Source of the DNA: Piscinibacter gummiphilus
GTDB lineage: Bacteria > Pseudomonadota > Gammaproteobacteria > Burkholderiales > Burkholderiaceae_C
Assembly (NCBI RefSeq): GCF_032681285.1
Contig: NZ_CP136336.1
Coordinates: forward strand, 3,149,001-3,213,000
DNA: 64,000 nt
Direction: 5' to 3'
Shown here: positions 48,082 through 56,383 of the stretch, in pieces
How the letters are laid out: every line of letters starts with the position of its first letter
Numbering within the stretch: the first letter of the stretch is position 1
Notes under the pieces: model-generated
What the model saw: the letters and a program-made list of their open reading frames with translations, nothing else
Database searches by the model: none
Told to the model about the DNA's origin: nothing
Position numbers and translations under genes: made by a program

Positions 48082-49622
48082 CAGCAGCCCTGGTTCGCGC
48101 CAAGTGGATCGTCACCGGCGTGCAAGACCGCCACACCCCCCACATCGTCAGCGACGGCGCCCTCGTGCACGAGCACGGCAAGGTGGTCGCCGTGGGCCCG
48201 TTCGACGAGATGCGCCAGCGCTTCCCCGATGCGCCCGTCACGCAGTACCCGCGGCACATGCTGCTGCCGGGTTTCGTCAACAGCCACCACCACGTGGGCC
48301 TCACGCCGCTGCAGCTCGGCTCGCCCGACTACGCGCTGGAGCTATGGTTCGCGAGCCGCATGTCGGCACGCGACGTTGACATCCACCTCGACACGCTCTA
48401 CTCCGCCTTCGAGATGATCGCCTCGGGCATCACCACCGTGCAGCACATCCACGGCTGGATGCGCGGCAGCTTCGAACAGGTGCACGGCGCATCGAGCGCG
48501 GTGCTCAAGGCCTACCAGGCCATCGGCATGCGCGCCTCGTACTGCTATGCCGTGCGCGAGCAGAACCGCCTGGTCTACGAAGATGACGCCAAGTTCTGCG
48601 CCAGCCTGCCGAGCGACGTGGGCGTGCCACTTGCCGAGCACCTGAAGCAGGCCACGCTGAGCTTCAGCGATCACATGAAGCTCTACAAGATGCTGCGCGA
48701 CGAGAACGTGGGGCAGACGCTCACGCGCATCCAGCTCGCACCCGCCAACCTGCACTGGATCACCGATGACGGGCTGATGACGCTGGTGGAGCAGGCCAAG
48801 GCCGACGACGTGCCGATGCACATGCACCTGCTCGAGACCGTCTACCAGAAGGAATACGCCCGCCGCCGCACCGGCACCACCGCCGTCAAGCACCTGCACA
48901 AGCTGGGCGCGCTCGGGCCGTGGATGACGCTCGGCCATGCGGTGTGGCTGACCGAGGAAGACGTGGAGCTCGTCGCGCACAGCAAGACCTGCGTGTGCCA
49001 CAACTGCAGCAGCAACTTCCGCCTGCGCAGCGGCGTCGCGCCGGTGAACGAATTCGAGAAGCGCGGCGTGACGATCGGCATGGGCCTCGACGAAGCCGGC
49101 ATCAACGAAGACCGCGACATGCTGCAGGAGATGAAGCTCGCGCTGCGTGCGCACCGCGTGCCGGGCATGAACGACGACGACGTGCCGAGTTGTCCGCAGG
49201 TGCTGCGCATGGCGAGCGAGCACGGCGCCAAGACGACAGCTTTTCGCGGGCAGATCGGCCGGCTCGACCCGGGCATGCAATTCGACGCGGTGGCCATCGA
49301 CTTCGACGCCGCGATGTACCCCTTCCAGGACGACGACATCCCCCCGCTCGACGCCCTCATCCAGCGCGCCCACCAGCGCCATGTCGACACGGTCTACGTG
49401 GGGGGCGATCCGATCTACAGCCAGGGCCGCTTCAAGTACATCGACCGCGACAAGGTGCTCGGCCAGATCGCCGAAGCGCTGTCACGCCCGCGCTCGCCCG
49501 ACGAGGTGAAACGGCGTGAGCTGTCAAAGGCGGTGTTCCCGCACGTGAAGCAGTTCTACGCCAACTACCTGGAAGGCGAGCCTGCGCGACAGCCGTTCTA
49601 CGCGCCGTCGTCACGGACCTGA
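48078..49622 (+). CDS. amidohydrolase (cytosine deaminase/ATZ-TRZ superfamily)
   Basis: This is a 514-residue metal-dependent hydrolase. Metal ligands are visible in 'GFVNSHHHVGLTPLQLG' (HxH), 'MHMHLLETVYQKEYAR', 'LGHAVWLTEEDVELV' and 'IGMGLDEAGINEDRDM' (Asp in the GxDE motif). 'KTCVCHNCSSNFRLRSGVAP' is typical of the group. It is only distantly related to the amidohydrolase at 41338, so the cluster has two different members of this fold. It is the last gene of the importer operon and ends 11 bp from the convergent epimerase. Confidence 0.87.
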   Translation: MTAALVRAKWIVTGVQDRHTPHIVSDGALVHEHGKVVAVGPFDEMRQRFPDAPVTQYPRHMLLPGFVNSHHHVGLTPLQLGSPDYALELWFASRMSARDVDIHLDTLYSAFEMIASGITTVQHIHGWMRGSFEQVHGASSAVLKAYQAIGMRASYCYAVREQNRLVYEDDAKFCASLPSDVGVPLAEHLKQATLSFSDHMKLYKMLRDENVGQTLTRIQLAPANLHWITDDGLMTLVEQAKADDVPMHMHLLETVYQKEYARRRTGTTAVKHLHKLGALGPWMTLGHAVWLTEEDVELVAHSKTCVCHNCSSNFRLRSGVAPVNEFEKRGVTIGMGLDEAGINEDRDMLQEMKLALRAHRVPGMNDDDVPSCPQVLRMASEHGAKTTAFRGQIGRLDPGMQFDAVAIDFDAAMYPFQDDDIPPLDALIQRAHQRHVDTVYVGGDPIYSQGRFKYIDRDKVLGQIAEALSRPRSPDEVKRRELSKAVFPHVKQFYANYLEGEPARQPFYAPSSRT

Positions 49623-49633
49623 GACCTCCAGCC

Positions 49634-50611
49634 CTAGGCTGCGAGCATCGCCCGCAGCCCAAGCTCGCGAGACATCACGGGCCGATAGCCCAGCTCACGC
49701 TGCGCCTTGGCGATGTCGACCGTGAAGGGCGCGCCGATCAGCCGCAGCATCTGCCGCGTGATCGGCGGCTCGCCCTTGCGTGAGAAGGTGCGCCACACCC
49801 ACTCCATCACGCTCGCCATGACCCAGGCCACCGGCAAGGGGGCAGAGGCTTTCGGCGGCGCGATGCCGCGGGTCTGCAAGAGACCGGAGATCACGTCCTT
49901 GAGCGTGCTGTCGGCACCATCGCTCACGAAATAGGCCTCGCCGCCACGGCCCTTGTGTACCGCCAGTTCGAGCGCGTGGCAGACGTTGTCGACATGGGCG
50001 GTGGACATGGCCTGCGAGCCATCACCGACCCAGCGGAATTGCCCCGCCTTCACCGTCTCGACCATGTGCGCAAGCGTCGGCATGCCCGCACCCCAGATCA
50101 TGGGCGGGCGCACCACCACCGTTTCGAACACGCCGGGCCGGTTGGCGCCCAGCACGAGCGACTCGCTCCTCGCCTTCGAGGCGCTGTAGGGCGCCCAGGC
50201 GCGCTCGTGGCGCGGCAGCGATTCGTTGGCGCGCAGCATCGGCGCCATGTCACCCATCACCACGGCCGCCGCGCCGAGCTGCACGAAGCGCTTGACCGAC
50301 GCGCGCTGCGCCGCCTGCAACAGCATCGCCGTGCCGTCGACGTTGGACCGCTCGAACTCAGCCGGGTCGCCCCAGAGCTTGAAGTGCGCCGCGACGTGGA
50401 AGACCGCGTCGCACCCCTCGCAGGCCTGCGCCAGCGAGGCTGCATCGTCGAGGGAGCCGCGCACCGGCTGCGCCCCCCGGCTGCCTACAATCCGGGCCGC
50501 CTCTTCACTGCGTGCCAGTGCTCGTACGTGCCACCCTTGGGCGACCAGACGCTCCACCAATCGGCCACCCACGAAACCTGATCCACCCGTCACGAGGCAT
50601 GTCGTCGTCAT
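49634..50611 (-). CDS. NAD(P)-dependent epimerase/3-beta-HSD-like reductase
   Basis: This 325-residue extended SDR has the Rossmann motif 'LVTGGSGFVGGRLVERLVAQ', 'AVFHVAAHFKLWGDPAEFER' and the active-site 'AWAPYSASKARSESLVLGA' (YxxxK). The C-terminal half resembles dihydroflavonol-reductase or sterol-dehydrogenase-like proteins. The substrate is unknown. It is divergent from a TetR regulator with palindromes between them, so it is the likely target. Confidence 0.88.
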   Translation of the reverse strand: MTTTCLVTGGSGFVGGRLVERLVAQGWHVRALARSEEAARIVGSRGAQPVRGSLDDAASLAQACEGCDAVFHVAAHFKLWGDPAEFERSNVDGTAMLLQAAQRASVKRFVQLGAAAVVMGDMAPMLRANESLPRHERAWAPYSASKARSESLVLGANRPGVFETVVVRPPMIWGAGMPTLAHMVETVKAGQFRWVGDGSQAMSTAHVDNVCHALELAVHKGRGGEAYFVSDGADSTLKDVISGLLQTRGIAPPKASAPLPVAWVMASVMEWVWRTFSRKGEPPITRQMLRLIGAPFTVDIAKAQRELGYRPVMSRELGLRAMLAA

Positions 50612-50621
50612 CTGTCGCTCC

Positions 50622-50646
50622 TATATCAACGATATACGAATAGTAT
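50622..50646. promoter_or_regulatory. candidate TetR operator between epimerase and tetR genes
   Basis: Two adjacent inverted repeats lie here: TATATC-AAC-GATATA (50622-50636, perfect) and ATAC-GAATA-GTAT (50634-50646). They are just upstream of the epimerase start and 65 bp before tetR, in an AT-rich patch that contrasts with the GC-rich surroundings. This is the usual place for an autoregulated TetR operator. Confidence 0.5.
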
Positions 50647-50710
50647 GTCGCAGGCATAGTGCTGTCAAGGACCGGCGTTTTCGGCGCTTTGCGAGTTTTC
50701 GAGGACAGGC

Positions 50711-51253
50711 ATGGACACTGGAACGGCAATACTTGACGCAGCCTCGGCCCTGCTCGACGCGCAGGGCCCCGCTGCGCTGACGACGCGCGCCATCTGCGAC
50801 GCCGCCGGCATCAAGTCACCCACGCTGTACCACCACTTCGGCGACAAGGACGGGCTGGAGCGCGCCCTCATCCAGCGCGGCATGGCCGACTTCATGCGGC
50901 GCAAGCAACAGGCGATCGCGTCAGCCGACCCGATGGACCAACTGCGCGCCGGGTGGGACATCGCCCTCGAATTCGCGCTCAAGCGCCCTGCCCTCTACTC
51001 GCTGCTGGCCCATCACGCTCGCCTGGAGCCGGCGCTGCTGGACGACGCCTACGCCGTGATGCAGGCGCGGGTGCAACGCCTGGTCGACATGGGCCGGCTG
51101 CGCGGGCCTGTCGAGGCGACGGCGCGCACCATCTGGGCCGCCTCGCAAGGCGCGCTCTCGCTGGTGCACCGGGGGTTGCCGCGCAAGGAGATTGAAGCGA
51201 CGAGCGGGGTGCTCTTTGAGGCGGTCATTCGTGCGCTGGCGCAGGCACCTTGA
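50711..51253 (+). CDS. TetR-family transcriptional regulator
   Basis: This 180-residue regulator has a TetR helix-turn-helix at residues about 20-50 ('LTTRAICDAAGIKSPTLYHH') followed by 'FGDKDGLERALIQRGMADF' and a helical ligand domain. It is divergent from the epimerase gene, its probable target. A dispersed-repeat-like sequence begins exactly at its stop codon. Confidence 0.92.
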   Translation: MDTGTAILDAASALLDAQGPAALTTRAICDAAGIKSPTLYHHFGDKDGLERALIQRGMADFMRRKQQAIASADPMDQLRAGWDIALEFALKRPALYSLLAHHARLEPALLDDAYAVMQARVQRLVDMGRLRGPVEATARTIWAASQGALSLVHRGLPRKEIEATSGVLFEAVIRALAQAP

Positions 51254-51278
51254 TGTTGGGTTGCAAGACCTGACCCCG
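51251..51278 (+). repeat. dispersed-repeat-like sequence at the island boundary
   Basis: The stretch containing GGGTTGCAAGACCTGACCCC starts at the tetR stop and ends where homology to an SRAP gene begins. I recall similar TTGCAAGACCTGACCCC strings as repeated elements in other proteobacterial genomes; this was not checked. It marks a rearrangement junction. Confidence 0.4.
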
Positions 51279-51281
51279 GGC

Positions 51282-51773
51282 GCTATTGCGCACAACGCGC
51301 GCAGAGAGACCGTGGCCACGCTGAAGAGCTTCAAGCCGGCGTGGAGCAAGGCCCAGCGCTGCATCATCCCGGCCGAAGCGATCTATGAGCCGCGCTACTG
51401 TGGCACCGTCGAGAAGCCCGGCAAGTCAGTCCGCTACCGCATCAGCCAGCCGGGTGACGTGCCGCTGGGCATCGCGGGCATCTACCAGCGCTGGACAGAG
51501 CCACGTGGCGACAAGTCCTTCTTCACGTTCACCATGCTCACGGTGAATGCGGACGGGCACCCCTTCATGCAGGACTACCACAAGCCAGGCGATGAGAAAC
51601 GCATGGTGGTCATCCTCGATCCGAAGGACTACATGGCCTGGCTCACCTGCCCGATTGACGATGCGCCGAAGTTCTTCAGACAGTGGATGGGCGCGCTTGT
51701 GGGCGAGCCTGCGCCGCCGGCGCGAGGCGTCAAGACGGCGCCACCGCCGCCGCCTCAACAGGAGTTGTTCTAG
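51282..51773 (+). pseudogene. SRAP (YedK/HMCES-type) gene remnant lacking the N-terminus
   Basis: SRAP proteins crosslink to abasic sites in single-stranded DNA through their Cys2. About 163 residues of the fold remain: 'HNARRETVATLKSF' (carrying the conserved active-site Asn), 'CIIPAEAIYEPRYCG' (conserved Glu) and 'MQDYHKPGDEKRMVVIL' (conserved His). The first roughly 70-90 residues, including the MCGR start with the catalytic Cys, are missing. The cut is sharp and falls at the repeat-like sequence. An in-frame start inside tetR exists but would give unrelated sequence, so this is read as a broken gene. Confidence 0.8.
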
Positions 51774-52259
51774 CGGCCTGGTGTGAGGGCATTCGTTGCG
51801 TCCGCCTCAGCATCTGTGTCGACGGCTAGTGTGCAGCGGTTGCGGTCCTGGGCCGCGGGCCGGGTGAACGCCCCTTTTTGCTGCATTGCTGTCGACCGCG
51901 AAGCGTTCTTAGGGGCGCGCTATTGACGCAAGGCCCCATTCATGGGCAACGGTTGGACTACGTTGGCAAGCGTCAGTGCGACGGCGACCACCGAACGGGC
52001 TGTCTGCGCCGCGAGCGTGCACGGAGAAGGCTGCATCGAAGTTTCTCCAGCTCACCATAGGAACCGGACAGGCTCACCGGGTGAGCCTGTCCGGGTTGAG
52101 CATGGGCAGATGCTCTTACTCTCCGACGCCAAAACAACCCGAGGCTTTGATCGCGGGAGCAATCGCGGTCGAGTCTTGCCGCTATCGGGTAGTCCCTTCA
52201 CCGGACGATGCTCCGCTACAGTTGATCCATCGGTCCGGAGTGGCTGGGGAGGAGAACTA
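51774..52259. other. intergenic region before the GNAT-PIN gene
   Basis: The 486 bp hold no convincing gene. Visible structure includes a CGCCCCT/AGGGGCG inverted repeat spanning about 51870-51918 and a perfect 31-nt palindrome at 52064-52094. No clear -35/-10 pair stands out. A 94-codon open frame (51976-52260) has no family features and the wrong codon character. Confidence 0.5.
52064..52094. repeat. perfect 31-nt palindrome
   Basis: CCGGACAGGCTCACC and GGTGAGCCTGTCCGG are exact 15-bp inverted arms around a single G. No T-tract follows on either strand, so it is not a standard terminator. It lies 165 bp upstream of the GNAT-PIN gene and could be a protein-binding site or an element remnant. 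Confidence 0.75.
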
Positions 52260-54437
52260 GTGGCGAGCAGACAAGAGGCACAGACGCTGATCTTCGAGAC
52301 TGCCTCGGAGGTTGCGCCGTTCATAGACGAGGTCATCGAGGCTGCAAACCGTGAGCGCCTCGCGCTAGGCTTCCTTCCGGCGAGCCTGTTCAAAGAGCAG
52401 GCGCGCAAAGGCAATCTGTTCGTGGCGGTCAGACTGAGGGAGGGGCCAAAGCTCGCCTACGCGGGGCACCTCATGTTCGATGCGCGCCGAGCGCATGCCT
52501 CGGTGCTCCAGCTCCACGTCATCCCTGAACTCCAGGGTCGCGGCGTTGCCCAACGATTGCTCGGAAGACTGAAGGCTCACCTTGAGGAGCTGGGTTTCAT
52601 CTCGATTCATGCGCGTGTCGCTGAGGATCTGAAGCAGGCGAACAGGTTCTGGGAGCGCAATGGCTTCTACGTCCAGAGCATTGCTCCTGGCGGCAAGGCA
52701 CGGGATCGCACCATTCTGATCCGATCTCACGAGCTCACATCGCAGCAGTTGTTTGAGCGCAGCGGCATCACCGGGCAGAACCCTTTCGGACTTGATATCA
52801 GTCATCGCACTGAGCGGCCGATCTACTTACTCGATTTGAACGTGCTCTTCGATTTTGGGCCCCGAAGGCCCCGCAGAGATGCTGCAGTAGACCTGTTCCG
52901 AGCCGAGCGGTTCGGCTCCTGTGAGCTTGCGCTCAGTTCAGAGCTTCAAGAAGAGTTGGTTCGCAATCTGTCCGCGCCGGGCCGCACCGATCCCATGCTC
53001 GCCTGGGCGACCACCTTTATCACCTTCCCGGCTCCGCCGAAGGTCGACAAGGAGCGCTTGCTTGCTGATCTCGGAGGCATCGTGTTCCCGACGTCAGCAA
53101 AGGAAGGCGCATTCACTCCCAACGAAAAGTCCGACCTCACGCATCTGGCTACAGCGATCCACCATCGCCTGGGTGGGTTCATCACCAGTGATGACGCCGT
53201 GCTGGCCGCAGCGCCGGTACTGGAGGTGCGATACGGCATCGACGTCATTTCACCGACGGCGTTCCAGCCCGCAGAAAGGTTCGAAGCCGATCGTGAAGAA
53301 ATGCTGGAAACCGGTAACGCTGGAGAGTCCATCATGGTGACGGCTTTCCCGGCTACCGGCGAGAGTGAGCTGCGCCAGATGCTGACGCGTCTGGGCATTG
53401 CCGATGCTGACGCGATCTCGCTATGGGGTGCCGCAGATTCGACCGAACGGATCATCCAGCGAACCGCTGTCCTGTCGGAGGGACGCCTTGTGGGATACCT
53501 TGGGTGCACTATGCAAGTTGAAGGGTCGACCATTTTTGGTCGGCTTGCCATAGACGAACGCCAACCAAATGCAACGCAAGCAGCACGGCTGCTGCTCAAC
53601 AAGCTGCTGACGAAGGCCTGCGATGCGTCGCCCGCTCAGGTTCGGGTGCACCTGGCACCGCGGCAGGTCGTCGCTCGCGAGGTTGCGGCGGTGCTCGGCT
53701 TTGCTGGCTCTGAGGACGGTGCCGTGCTTTCCAAGCTGGTGATCAACCGTGTTGTCACTCTGAAGAATTGGTCGACAACAACCTCCGGGCTGCACGAACT
53801 GGCCAAACTGAGGTTGCCCGCTTCTTGCCCCTCGTTCAGAGACTTCGATCAACAGGTCGAGGTACATTGTCCAGATGGCAATCGCCGCTTTGTTCGGCTT
53901 CAGGAGCTGGAGTCAGGTCTGTCGCCCGCGATCTTCTGCCTGCCCGGCCGCAACGCCGTCATAACGCCCATCCTGCGCGAGTTTGCCGAACCGCTGCTTG
54001 GACATTCTCGACAAGACAGTTTTTTGCCGCGCTCGCGTGCATCACAGTACAGCGAACGACACTACATCAGCAGCAAGAAGACGCTGAAGCTTTTTGCACC
54101 CGGAACCATCATCCTGTTCTACGAGTCGAGCAAGGGCGGCGGCTCAAGCTCCATCGTAGCGATTGCGCGTGTTCGTCGTGCATACCTTAAGGCCGACAAA
54201 GCAACGAACGCTTCAGACTTGGATCCTTCGGTGCTCAGCGCTGAGACGCTGTCGATGATTGGTCTCTCGGAGCTGAAGACAGTGACCGCCTTTGATAATG
54301 TGATTCACCTTCCTCGACCCGTAGGTCTGGCCAGCCTGAAGCGGCTCGGCTGCGGCGAGTCGACCCAGCTGATTACGACGCGTCGTATAACGCCTGAACA
54401 GCTCGAGAGAATCCTTGAAGAAGGCTTCGCACAATGA
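52260..54437 (+). CDS. multidomain GNAT-PIN-GNAT-like-PUA/ASCH-like protein
   Basis: This is a 725-residue fusion. Residues about 10-155 are a GNAT acetyltransferase with the CoA loop 'VIPELQGRGVAQRLL' (87-101) and 'ANRFWERNGF' (126-135). Residues about 186-345 are a PIN RNase with all acidic positions: Asp191 ('YLLDLNVLFD'), Glu227/230/231 ('SSELQEELVRN'), Asp291 and Asp310/311 ('FITSDDAVL'). Residues about 355-495 look like a second, degenerate GNAT without the QxxGxG loop. Residues about 590-725 ('LFAPGTIILFYESSKGGG', 'AIARVRRAY') look like a PUA/ASCH-type RNA-binding fold. The GTG at 52260 has a strong 'ggggaggaga' site. The stop overlaps the ASCH gene. The function is unknown; a conflict/toxin role is inference. 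Confidence 0.78.
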   Translation: MASRQEAQTLIFETASEVAPFIDEVIEAANRERLALGFLPASLFKEQARKGNLFVAVRLREGPKLAYAGHLMFDARRAHASVLQLHVIPELQGRGVAQRLLGRLKAHLEELGFISIHARVAEDLKQANRFWERNGFYVQSIAPGGKARDRTILIRSHELTSQQLFERSGITGQNPFGLDISHRTERPIYLLDLNVLFDFGPRRPRRDAAVDLFRAERFGSCELALSSELQEELVRNLSAPGRTDPMLAWATTFITFPAPPKVDKERLLADLGGIVFPTSAKEGAFTPNEKSDLTHLATAIHHRLGGFITSDDAVLAAAPVLEVRYGIDVISPTAFQPAERFEADREEMLETGNAGESIMVTAFPATGESELRQMLTRLGIADADAISLWGAADSTERIIQRTAVLSEGRLVGYLGCTMQVEGSTIFGRLAIDERQPNATQAARLLLNKLLTKACDASPAQVRVHLAPRQVVAREVAAVLGFAGSEDGAVLSKLVINRVVTLKNWSTTTSGLHELAKLRLPASCPSFRDFDQQVEVHCPDGNRRFVRLQELESGLSPAIFCLPGRNAVITPILREFAEPLLGHSRQDSFLPRSRASQYSERHYISSKKTLKLFAPGTIILFYESSKGGGSSSIVAIARVRRAYLKADKATNASDLDPSVLSAETLSMIGLSELKTVTAFDNVIHLPRPVGLASLKRLGCGESTQLITTRRITPEQLERILEEGFAQ

Positions 54438-54931
54438 CAACCACCCACGCACTAATCTCACTGGAACAGCGCTTCGCCGACGGAATTCTGCGATCAACTA
54501 AGCGAGTGGAGCTTCGGCGCCGGCCTATGCGCCTGGAGGTGGGAACGACGATCTGGATGTACGTCAAAGTGCCTGTGGGAAAGGTCGTTGGGTCAGCCCA
54601 GGTGCACTCAACGCACGAACTAGCCCCTTCCACGCTGTGGCGCCGGTATGGTGACGTCTCAGGACTGGCAAGAGGCGAGTTCTACGACTACTTCTATGGC
54701 CTCTCGAAGGGCTTTGTTGTCCTTCTCACGAACCCCAAGCGACTGTCAGAACCAGTCAGTCTCGATCAGCTGCGCGAATTGAACGGCGCCTTTCAGCCAC
54801 CTCAGTTTTTTCAGCACCTCGCCAATGATGGCCCGTTTGTCTCGGCGTTCACGCGCAAAGTCAGCGACCGCCAAGCTCCACGAGCGCGCGATGTGCAAGA
54901 GCCGCAGTTCCAGGGTGTCTGCACTGTATAG
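54434..54931 (+). CDS. ASCH-domain protein
   Basis: This 165-residue protein starts with an ASCH-type motif, 'ALISLEQRFADGILRSTKRV' followed by ELRRRP (residues about 6-31), then 'TTIWMYVKVPVGKVVGSAQV'. ASCH domains have a PUA-like fold and bind RNA or modified nucleotides. The ATG overlaps the stop of the GNAT-PIN gene (ATGA), so the two are translationally coupled and probably act together. The tail (about 130-165) is unassigned. Lower GC than the flanking core genes supports transfer. Confidence 0.75.
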   Translation: MTTTHALISLEQRFADGILRSTKRVELRRRPMRLEVGTTIWMYVKVPVGKVVGSAQVHSTHELAPSTLWRRYGDVSGLARGEFYDYFYGLSKGFVVLLTNPKRLSEPVSLDQLRELNGAFQPPQFFQHLANDGPFVSAFTRKVSDRQAPRARDVQEPQFQGVCTV

Positions 54932-55171
54932 AGTTGGTATCGAGGGCACCCGTGCTTCACGGCTTCGTATGACGCGCGAGCTGAGCTCGAGACGCGAGAA
55001 CGACGTATGAGGATCGGAGCGGAACGGCGGCTGCCTAAACAAGCTGGAATTCGACGCACGGGACGCGAACGACCGAGCTCAGCCTTGATCATCCGAAGTG
55101 GAGTTCAGTCGGCAAATCTGCAGCGAGAGCCGAATTCGAACGCCTGGCAGTGGACTATTGGAGAGGGCTAA

Positions 55172-56383
55172 ATGGGAGTTGTCAGAGAGTACGCAGAGTG
55201 CACTGTCTGTGGATCAAAGCTGATCCTGCGTGTGGGTGTCAGCGTTGAGAACAGTTGCACGCATACCTTTGACTGCCCGAACTGCCACACCCCAATTTCC
55301 ATCGATCTCAAAACTGGTGGACCTGGTGAGGCTTGGGTGGAGGGTCGCGAGAATGCCAAGGTGATTGCTGAGGAAGACGGCATTGAGTCAATCGTGAATC
55401 TGCACCCGGCATTTGCGTTCAAACGTTCAGACTATCGATCGAAACTTGCTTTCGCATCTGGGTACCACATCAGCCTGACACACGGCAAGATGCGCCTCGT
55501 CGACGGCAAATTCCAGGACTTCGCAACTCAATTCGAAGTTCCGGACACGCCCCAGGTCTGGTCTCTAGTTAGAAGCGTGATGGTGCTTGCGCTCAAGAGC
55601 GACCCCGGCAAAATCCTCCAGAAGCAGATTGGTGCCTACGAAGCTGCCCGCAAGATTCACAAGCCGCACTTCACTTGTCCGACATCATTCAAAGTCGTTG
55701 CTTCGTTCTTTGACGACATCTTCTATCCCGCGATAGGCGGACTGCGGTCGCCGCTCCGGGCCTTCGTCCGCGCAGCGGCACAGGCTCATCCATCGGAGCT
55801 CGCGCGATTGAAGAAGTACTATCGATCAGATGTTCAAGCACAGGCCCTGGAGCGATACCTCGCCACATTCGGGGACTACTTTCGAATGTTCGATCAGTTT
55901 CGACAGGTACTGACACATGTACGTGTCGGCAGCGAAGATGTCGATGACTTGATCGTGGGCTCGAAGCGATTCGATGAGATCAAGCTCTACTACGGCCAAG
56001 CGTACGAAACCCTCACCTCAAGCTATACGACGCTGGCCTGCCTGAACAACATCTCGGCCGGGCGGCCGTTCGACGAATTCAAGTCAATGTCTCTCGCGAA
56101 ATTTGTGAATGACGTCGACAAAGCAAAGAGATCGAATCCGTTTGCAGACGAGCCCACGCTTAGCGCGTTCACGAGATTTGAAAACAGCGGGCTGCGGAAC
56201 GGTTCACATCACGCTTCGATATGGCGCGAAGGAGATTTCATCAAGTTCCGAAGCGGCGGGACAGGGGCTGAAAGGGACATCGCTTACAGCCGATACATGC
56301 ATATATGCAATGGCATCACAATCGCTATTGCCGCATTGCTGTTAGTTGAACTCGAATTCTTCAGCGACATCGCCCTAGAGTAG
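55172..56383 (+). CDS. zinc-ribbon protein with C-terminal HEPN-type RNase motif
   Basis: This 403-residue protein has an N-terminal zinc ribbon (Cys10, Cys13, Cys35, Cys38; 'AECTVCGSKL' and 'DCPNCHTPIS'), a long helical middle, and a C-terminal helical region with 'FENSGLRNGSHHASIW'. RNGSHH at 342-347 matches the HEPN catalytic RNxxxH (Rx4-6H), and the flanking pattern ('FIKFRSGG', then a hydrophobic last helix 'NGITIAIAALLLVELEFF') resembles abortive-infection HEPN domains. The ribosome site is 'ggagaggg'. It lies 240 bp after the ASCH gene on the same strand. GC is visibly lower than in core genes. The HEPN call comes from motif reading only. Confidence 0.62.
   Translation: MGVVREYAECTVCGSKLILRVGVSVENSCTHTFDCPNCHTPISIDLKTGGPGEAWVEGRENAKVIAEEDGIESIVNLHPAFAFKRSDYRSKLAFASGYHISLTHGKMRLVDGKFQDFATQFEVPDTPQVWSLVRSVMVLALKSDPGKILQKQIGAYEAARKIHKPHFTCPTSFKVVASFFDDIFYPAIGGLRSPLRAFVRAAAQAHPSELARLKKYYRSDVQAQALERYLATFGDYFRMFDQFRQVLTHVRVGSEDVDDLIVGSKRFDEIKLYYGQAYETLTSSYTTLACLNNISAGRPFDEFKSMSLAKFVNDVDKAKRSNPFADEPTLSAFTRFENSGLRNGSHHASIWREGDFIKFRSGGTGAERDIAYSRYMHICNGITIAIAALLLVELEFFSDIALE

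Noticed and set aside
51976..52260. 94-codon plus-strand frame upstream of the GNAT-PIN gene
   Set aside because: No ribosome site, no recognisable family, and it spans the 31-nt palindrome.
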